DNA of 64,000 bases, taken from Ridgeia piscesae (lineage: Eukaryota; Annelida; Polychaeta; Sabellida; Siboglinidae). The DNA lies in the NCBI GenBank assembly GCA_025642075.2, contig JAODUO010001329.1, positions 38,501 through 102,500 of the forward strand, read 5' to 3'. Position numbers and translations under genes: made by a program. Below the pieces are notes generated by a model. The model did no database searches. It saw nothing but the letters and a program-made list of their open reading frames with translations, and was not told where the DNA came from. Positions 57,126 through 64,000 of the stretch are shown piece by piece (position 1 is the stretch's first letter; each line of letters begins with the position of its first letter).

Positions 57126-57354
57126 TTATAGTTGGCCTGAGAGCCAATCAGCGTCTCTACCCTAATCTGGGGTAAGGCCGCCCTTGCGATTACAAATGCA
57201 GAGTATTAATTTCCCAGGCAGATTCGAAGGGCTTAAAGTAACCGATGGTAAACAAATCGTACTTAATTTAATGTCTGTATGTAAATCGTTGAATTGCTAC
57301 TACGCATAACTGAATATATGCATGCAAATGTGCCTTCTCCACATCCGTTGTCGC

Positions 57355-57783
57355 GCTTATATTTTTCCGGTCGTTAAAAAACGTTCCGGTTGACGTTTCT
57401 GCGCATGCGCAATAAATGTAAAAACATCAATGTCCAGCGAAACAACAAAGCATTTTCGGTATAAATGCCACGAGCTGTTCGTTAACTTTCCTGTGATGAT
57501 TACTGTGAAGAGTTTCTTTAAATGATGTTCAATGCAGTAAAATATTACGTTTTTTATAAATCGCTGTCACGGATAATGGAGCACTAGAGTCACGTGATTT
57601 ACGCTTGCTATCAAAATATGCCTCAAAACTTGTTTGCCTCGTGTTAATTTGCGACAAATAACATTGCTAAGAGGTTATATACATCCTAATGAACAACCCG
57701 TAATATTTATACCATAAATGCTTTGTCAGAAACGCAGAAACGTCAACCAGAACGTTTCTAACGCCGGAAAAATGTAAGCGCTA
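57355..57783. mobile_element. MITE family C, about 430 bp, TIR about 55 bp
   Basis: The left end (cgcttatatttttccggtcg, then ttccggttgacgtttctgcg) is matched in reverse complement by the right end (cgcagaaacgtcaaccagaa, then cgccggaaaaatgtaagcgc). No coding capacity. It sits immediately beside a Gypsy integrase scrap, so it probably inserted into or next to it. Confidence 0.8.
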
Positions 57784-57785
57784 CA

Positions 57786-57905
57786 CCGTCCGTCAGCCAG
57801 TCTCACTGTGTGTGACCGTGGCCCTGTTTCCTCTTCCAGTTCCCCTGGCTGCCACTTTGTGGTACCCGCGAAGTTCATCGCCCACACAGGGTCGCCAGCA
57901 AAGTA
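57786..57905 (-). pseudogene. Ty3/Gypsy integrase C-terminal fragment
   Basis: The minus strand encodes about 40 residues including FAGDPVWAMNFAG, KWQPGELEEETGPRS and TVRLADGR. This matches the small beta-barrel region near the end of Ty3/Gypsy integrases (pattern GDxVWxRNF...KWxPGxIxxxxGPxSYxVxL.DGR). No other part of the element is visible. A short relic. Confidence 0.75.
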
Positions 57906-57959
57906 CGTGCATTCCGTACTCGACGTATGACTGTCACAATCCTTGCCTTGCTTTCGCAA

Positions 57960-58650
57960 CACTGGCAGAAAACCTAAATGAGTACTTTAGTTCGGTGTTT
58001 ACCAGGGAAGATATTAGTATATTACCAGTACTTGAGACTAAGTTCGAAGGGAGAGAGTTTGACTATTTAGGACAACTAATTGTAACCCTAACAATGGTAG
58101 CTATGAAAATAAGAGATATGAAGGATAATAAATTACCTGGAGTGGATGGGATTCCTCCCAAATTACTATTGGAAATTGTAGAACAAATCAGCATACCGCT
58201 TGAAACAGTGTTCAATTTGTCATTAGAGGAGGGAATAGTTCCGTTAGAATGGAAGGAAGCAAACATTATACCATTATTTAAAAAAAAGGTTCGAGAAACA
58301 AGTCAGAGAACTATAGACCAGTGAGTTTAACATCGGTGATTTGCAAACTATTAGAAAGACTAATTAAAGATCACCTGGTTGATTTTCTTGTTAAAAATAA
58401 ATTGATAAACCCATCTCAACATGGGTTTTTTAAAGCGAGGTCATGCTTAACAAATGTTATGTTTTTTGGAAGATGTCACAAAGTGGGTAGATGAGGGATC
58501 ACCAGTACATATAATCTATTTGGATTTTAAAAAAGCCTTTGACAAAGTGCCACACCAAAGACTACTACTTAAACTAAAGGCCCATGGCATAAGAAATGGT
58601 ATGATCAACTGGATAGAAAAATGGCTTATTGATAGAAGACATTTATTGTA
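57960..58650 (+). pseudogene. LINE reverse transcriptase fragment 2 (degraded)
   Basis: Recognisable RT blocks in three different frames: LNEYFSSVFTRED, KLPGVDGIPPKLL, EWKEANIIPLFKKK (58240-58290), then NYRPVSLTSV and SQHGFF (about 58300-58440), then YLDFKKAFDKVPH (58518-58556) and INWIEKWL. At least two frameshifts, and the catalytic ADD region is missing. Its motifs differ from the LINE at 19-23 kb, so it comes from another family. Confidence 0.85.
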
Positions 58651-58999
58651 AATTGCTGCGAACAGTTCTGGATCTGATGCTGTCGCAAATTAAATATATT
58701 ACTAAACGGAATATGTTTTGTCATCTAAAAAGCCATGCTCACCCCTCACACAGCGAGACACTATATACTAAGTGTAGGTCTATTGGTGTGTCTCAGACAC
58801 AGACCTATTAGGGAGGCAACTACCTGAAAAGATTGTACATAACTATACAACACTGGCTAACTAAAGTCAGTAAATAGATAACGTGATAATTATGTAGAAA
58901 ACGTGGTGCAGTGCTATGTATGTCACCAGCCCGTGTTGACTTCGAAGTATCATGTGTCAACTGATAGCGGCCGAGCGATGTTGTTCTAAAAGTGTGTTC

Positions 59000-59215
59000 T
59001 ATTTCTAAAAGGGCAGTCAGTGCACTCGTCACCTCTCGCCTGAACTACTGCAACGCACTTTTGCATAACATACCGTTATCACGGACAGCTTGGTTGCAGC
59101 GTGTCAAGAACAATGCAGCCATGTTAATAACACACACCAGTAAACACGACTACATCATTCCTGTGTTGAGTTTCGAATCGCCTACAATTAAGACATTAGT
59201 AATGACTTATAATTG
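59000..59215 (+). pseudogene. LINE reverse transcriptase fragment 3 (C-terminal relic)
   Basis: Encodes ALVTSRLNYCNALLHNIP and LQRVKNNAAMLITHTSKHDY, the conserved RT thumb region of CR1/jockey-type LINEs (S-R-L-D-Y-C-N-A-L, L-Q-x-V-Q-N-x-A-A-R). A third LINE relic, broken on both sides. Confidence 0.8.
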
Positions 59216-59510
59216 TATCATGGTTTGTCGCCGTCTTAAGGGACACGAGCTGGAGCATGAACGGCGGAAGTTCCTGGCCAACGTCTCTGTTTAAAGACGT
59301 TTTCCCCCTGTATATGTTGATGGCCTCTTTGATTTTTCTCCTATGCCAGATCTCCTCAGTGTATAGGTTTTTACAACCCTCTTGAACACTGTCTCACTTG
59401 ACGACACGATAGGTGTTCTGTAACTCATGTGCCCAGTGGTCGCGCTGTTTCCCCTATGTAGTGACGGTTGTAGTCCGTGCATTGGATGTCATATACCACT
59501 CCACACTTTG
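59210..59510 (-). pseudogene. Penelope-like element fragment with GIY-YIG endonuclease
   Basis: On the minus strand one frame reads VVYDIQCTDYNRHYIGET, followed after a stop by VTEHL. Another frame further on reads [19 protein letters not shown], then GQELP. These are the start (YxIxCxxC...YIGET) and end (I+EAIxI...LNRD.G.ELP) of the GIY-YIG domain at the C-terminus of Penelope-like retroelements. The second zinc-ligand-like Cys position is Tyr here. Frameshifts and stops show it is dead. No PLE reverse transcriptase is seen next to it. Confidence 0.8.
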
Positions 59511-59700
59511 CCGCTGACACGTTAACATTTTTTTCGGGTGATATAAACTATCGGGTGACGTTTCTGCGCATGAGCGATAAATGTAGAAAATTTCTGCATC
59601 AACAATCTGTGCACGGTCGATACAAGAAGCTTTATTTAAAGGGAAACAAAAGTCAAAGTTTTGATCATATGGGGTTAATAGAGTTAATAAAAAGTAACAG
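59511..59700. mobile_element. Relic of MITE family C and a second repeat
   Basis: gtgacgtttctgcgcatg and gataaatgtagaaaatttctgca at 59554-59605 match the MITE C end. From 59635 to 59703 a segment (gttaatagagttaataaaaa, gtaacag) resembles an insert in the left arm of the foldback at 60305-60375. Confidence 0.55.
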
Positions 59701-59934
59701 ATTCCACAACTTTCATTTGTTTAACGTCAGTGGTTTACCTGGAAAAAATGTAGAACATATAGCTATAGAAAGTCTATAGACTACGCCGTTTTAGAAACAA
59801 AATGACGTAGTTAAGTCGTCTTGGACGGCGTGAACTGTGCATGCGTATTATTATATGTTACTTTCAGACCTAACCACGAAAACGACCGCCAACATCCGCC
59901 AAACTTCTCACATTTTTTACATATATATATATAT

Positions 59935-59967
59935 AGAGGAATATAAGTGTTTTTTTGTAATGTAGTG

Positions 59968-60034
<67 letters not shown>

Positions 60035-60070
60035 CATACACTACATTACAAAAAACACTTATATTCCTCT
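59935..60070. repeat. Near-perfect 42-bp inverted repeat with (AT)n loop
   Basis: Left arm agaggaatataagtgttttt then ttgtaatgtagtgtatgta. The right arm is its reverse complement except for one base in the T run (T7 against A6). The arms are separated by about 50 bp of (AT)n. Strong hairpin or cruciform former, possibly a small DNA-transposon derivative. Confidence 0.95.
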
Positions 60071-60132
60071 AACGACGAAAATTCACAAAGAAACGCGCAA
60101 ATCTTGACGGACGGCAACTCGACAACTTCGAC

Positions 60133-61406
60133 TACCGTAAACTCGTTATTATAAGTTAGCTTTACTCAAAATACCGCTAGATGACGCGTTTGTGAGCGCG
60201 AGTGTTTAGAAACATTACTGCATTCGCACGCGCGAATTAGTTTAATTAATTATAAATAATATAATAATAATTAGCAGCATCACTATGGTCTGCTGAAAAT
60301 ATTAAACGGCAAACAAAGGCAACGCTTTGGTGATATAGGCTTAATAGAGTTGATAAAAAGTAACAATTTAATATAAAAATATATAATTTTAATAGTTTAT
60401 TTTATATATCGCCAAATCTGTTTGTGGCGCTTCACAACATACTGTTATTAAAGTATATGCAATGAGAAGAATGCTACCCACTGGTAATCTTTATTTTTAA
60501 ATACAAAATACAAGTGGCTGCATAATTATCTAAAATTGCCTATTAGACATAAACGAGGTATGGAAATTACGTGTTTTTCAATGATGTCACATCGTTTATT
60601 TTATAAATATTTCTATAAACATCCCGCGTGTACTGCGAGCATGCAAGCTTATATTACATAAGCGATGTTTTAACAATAATAACTAAAACAGTAACATATT
60701 AATATGACTGTTTTTAAATGCACCAAAACCTTTTTATTCTACCACCATATATTTCCCATATATTAATATTCCTGTTTAAATTTTTGTGATTAATTGTTCC
60801 GATAATTAATAAAGTGTCTTGTCCAAAACTAATTATTATTACATATCTGGTGGTGGAAATATCATTCATAGGTAGAACAAATAACTTCAGTAATGTTTTC
60901 TTATACATAATGGTTGTGTATCTGCTGAATGAAAATTATTGTTACGTCGTACTTATTTTACTATTTTAATTAATTATTACTATTAACCATACCTTTATAT
61001 TCATTTATCACAATTGTTGTTATGGAATTTGTATGTTTATTTATGACTGATAGGTCACTTTTAATTATATAGAGACATGTATGTTAATTTGTTTTTAATA
61101 AATATTATCTGTGGGTAGTTTTCTCTTTATTGTATTTTTAATAGCATTATGTTGTGAAACGCCACAAACAATTATGGCTGTTGCCCTATATAAATAAAAT
61201 ATTATTATATTATAATAAAACTTTTAATTCCCTGCAAATCATAGTGATGATAATATTTTTTATTATTATTATTATATTATTTATAAGTAATTAAACTACT
61301 TCGCGCGTGCGAATGCATTTAGTAACATGTAGAAATATTCGCACGCACAAACGTGCCGTCTAGCGGTATTTTGTGTAAAGCTAACTTTTTATTGCGATTT
61401 TACGGT
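60133..61406. mobile_element. 1.27-kb palindromic foldback element
   Basis: The left end (taccgtaaac, ttagctttactcaaaatacc, gctagatgac, cattcgcacgcgcgaa, tttaattaattataaataat) is mirrored by the right end (ggtattttgtgtaaagctaa, ttcgcgcgtgcgaatg, attatttataagtaattaaa, tttacggta). Mirrored blocks continue inwards (tttgtggcgcttcacaacat at 60420 against atgttgtgaaacgccacaaa at 61150; ctacccactg against gtgggtagt; catcactatgg against catagtgatg). Arms can be followed for at least about 390 bp each and may meet near 60770. No transposase seen. Typical of foldback or long-TIR non-autonomous elements. Confidence 0.85.
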
Positions 61407-61838
61407 ACCGCTGGGCTTGTTCATACTGTCGATGATTTAGCCAGATTTACCCACTTTAACATCACATTCTGAGGAAACTACTAATGCGAAAAATTTGATT
61501 GTAGGTGCAAATGGTTAGTTTGTGTAAACTCTTTTAGGTGCATAACACCAAACCGTTGCCTTTTTTGCCATTTAAAGTAAGTTTACGTGTGACTTTCATA
61601 ACATTACCTCATCTGAGCTATTTTTTGACAAACAAGTGTCAAGCGTAAAAGAAATATTTCAAATTAAAGCATTAAAACATAAAAAATCAGTAAAATAAAA
61701 GAAATGCATATATAATAAAATAAAAATACAATAAATACGATATACATTTGCTCATTAAATTTGGCGTGGCAACTGGCATGTTAACAATTTACCTGCAGAT
61801 AGAGCAATTGCATGACGCACCGTCCCAGTTCCGGATCA
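61407..61838. other. Unique AT-rich stretch
   Basis: No feature recognised. Confidence 0.5.
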
Positions 61839-62270
61839 GTCAGTATTTTTTAATATGTCGAATACTTCACATCCCATTTCTTTCATTCTTTTTAGGTGGA
61901 GGTGTTCTGTGTTAGCGGTCTTTAAAAGGTCATGATGCGTGGATGAGTAATCGTTGTAAATAAAGCGAAGTGCATTTTCCTGTATTTTTCAAGTTTGCTG
62001 GTGCTGGCTTGGCAACAAAAATGCTAGATTTAAAAGACAGTAGTTGAAGTTTGTGATGTTATGAAGGATTTGAAAATTGCAAGTTTCCCTTGTCGAGTAA
62101 GGAGATGGCCGAGACGTTGTAAGACCGTTAATGATATGTTTGTAAAATGTTAGCGAATGATCAATATCAATGCCGAGTAGGACAACATAGTTTTCCCAGT
62201 GGATGGTAGCGTTTTCAAAAGTAAAATGTATGATCTTCCTAGTCCCCCTCTTGCCGAAGCGGTATGTTCA
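61839..62270 (-). pseudogene. LINE reverse transcriptase fragment 4 (C-terminal, minus strand)
   Basis: The minus strand encodes FENATIHWENYVVLLGIDID, SLTFYKHI, FNYCLLNLAF and IQENALRFIYNDYSS followed by HDLLKTANTEHLHLKRMKEM. This matches the thumb region of LINE RTs (K-L-x-x-I-Q-E-R-A-L-R-F-V-Y-N-D-x-x-S). The pieces lie in more than one frame, so it is a relic. The IQERALRF type differs from the other three LINE sequences here. Confidence 0.8.
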
Positions 62271-62878
<608 letters not shown>

Positions 62879-62882
<4 letters not shown>

Positions 62883-63498
62883 TATTAGACCTTATGTACC
62901 GCCAGCACATGTTCAAGTGTGGATGGTACACTATAAAATGTTGCTGTAGCGTGGAGAAAAAATTGTATTATTTTGCCTGATGTGACAACTGAAGGTGTGA
63001 GTGATACAGACTAATATCATAAGCAAAAGGAAGACGGTCATTATACTTAACATGTCGAATTCCGATACGCCTGCAGCACTGTTCAATAATTGCTATGAAA
63101 CAGTATTAAAATAAGTATAGTATAAACAGTTGTGTTAACGTGGTTTGCTAGTGTTTTCACATCACACAACACATGCGTCGTAACTGTGGTGCTGCAGAGA
63201 TGTAGTTATCATCGCAATGAGGTTTTCAGCGAGTCAACGCAACAGATGAAGCCCCAGAGTACATGTAGCGACACCATGTGGTCAGCTGTTGAGAACAACC
63301 TTTTCATGCCCTTGGCCAGAGTGCCGCCATATGTAGATTATTTTCAAGGTTATTTATAACGAATTCCTATTTGATAATGACAGTGACACTTTCAGTTGAA
63401 ATAGGTGAAGAGAGCCGTGGCAAAAGTACACGATTCTGACTCACAGGCTGATGTGTCATGTAGCGATTTACGACATATTTACACACAGCAATACTATA
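62879..63498. other. Unique stretch
   Basis: No feature recognised. Confidence 0.45.
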
Positions 63499-63501
63499 TG
63501 T

Positions 63502-63587
<86 letters not shown>

Positions 63588-63590
63588 ACA
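63499..63590. repeat. (AT)n hairpin bounded by tgtggata / tatccaca
   Basis: About 40 at units flanked by tgtggatata and its mirror tatatccaca, so the whole block is a palindrome. Confidence 0.95.
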
Positions 63591-63826
63591 CTGAATGGTT
63601 GCACATAGCAGCAGGACTGAACATTGACCTGGTCGAGGCGATTAAGTGGGGATGCGGCTATCAGGTACATTGGTTATTGCACATCATCTTGCGTCACAAT
63701 TGTACGTATTTGTCGTGCTCCGCCTGTCAGTTCCCTTGCTATATTATGCATTTGATTTACTTAATGCTCCAATGTATAGGTTGGATTATAAATGTGTTTC
63801 TGTGTTGCCGTGTGTATAGGAACATT

Positions 63827-63828
<2 letters not shown>

Positions 63829-63887
<59 letters not shown>

Positions 63888-63888
63888 A

Positions 63889-63957
<69 letters not shown>
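63829..63957. repeat. Two (AT)n tracts separated by a short spacer
   Basis: ta/at repeats 63829-63883 and 63894-63955 with an ataataatact spacer. Confidence 0.96.
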
Positions 63958-64000
63958 CTACGATGTTTGCGGCGTATCTTTGAGGCATCTTGGAGGGACA

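Overview
The window looks like animal nuclear DNA. It has spliced exons with GT/AG introns, non-LTR and Penelope-like retroelement sequence, MITE-like inverted-repeat elements, long (GT)n and (AT)n tracts, and no bacterial operons. The PHD + 2A-like + endonuclease + RT retrotransposon and the SLC7 transporter point to an invertebrate, possibly a marine deuterostome or a lophotrochozoan such as a mollusc. The sequence alone does not settle the phylum.

One host gene is supported: the 3' two-thirds of a heteromeric amino-acid transporter light chain (SLC7 family, closest by eye to xCT/LAT) on the + strand. Ten exons run from 28563 to the stop at 47872. All phases agree, all acceptors are AG and all donors are GT. 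The N-terminal exons (about TM1-4) were not found. They lie upstream of the window or were missed in its first 28.5 kb, which would then be intron.

Layout: 1-3400, 30-bp minisatellite. 3.4-12.7 kb, low-complexity and unique DNA with two MITE copies and 29-bp and 38-bp arrays. 12.77-15.27 kb, 52-bp array. 18.9-23.3 kb, a nearly complete CR1/L2-like LINE. 23.4-26.8 kb, two MITEs and unique DNA. 26.86-47.9 kb, the transporter exons among intronic arrays. 48-52.2 kb, 3' flank. 52.28-55.44 kb, 54-bp array with an 810-bp higher-order repeat. 56-64 kb, a mosaic of degraded transposons (Ty3/Gypsy integrase scrap, three LINE scraps, a Penelope GIY-YIG scrap, a MITE, a 1.27-kb foldback) and long (AT)n hairpins.

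The most unusual signal is that three intronic minisatellites of the transporter gene are built from that gene's own splice acceptors plus the first bases of the following exon. They are 28 units of about 61 bp before the TM5 exon, 27 units of exactly 56 bp before the TM9/10 exon, and 24 units of exactly 28 bp before the TM11 exon. Each real acceptor is therefore the last member of a long series of decoys. In the 56-bp array every decoy opens into a stop-free frame, and every third decoy would be in frame with the exon. The very long open frames across the arrays come from the repeat composition; I do not call them genes.
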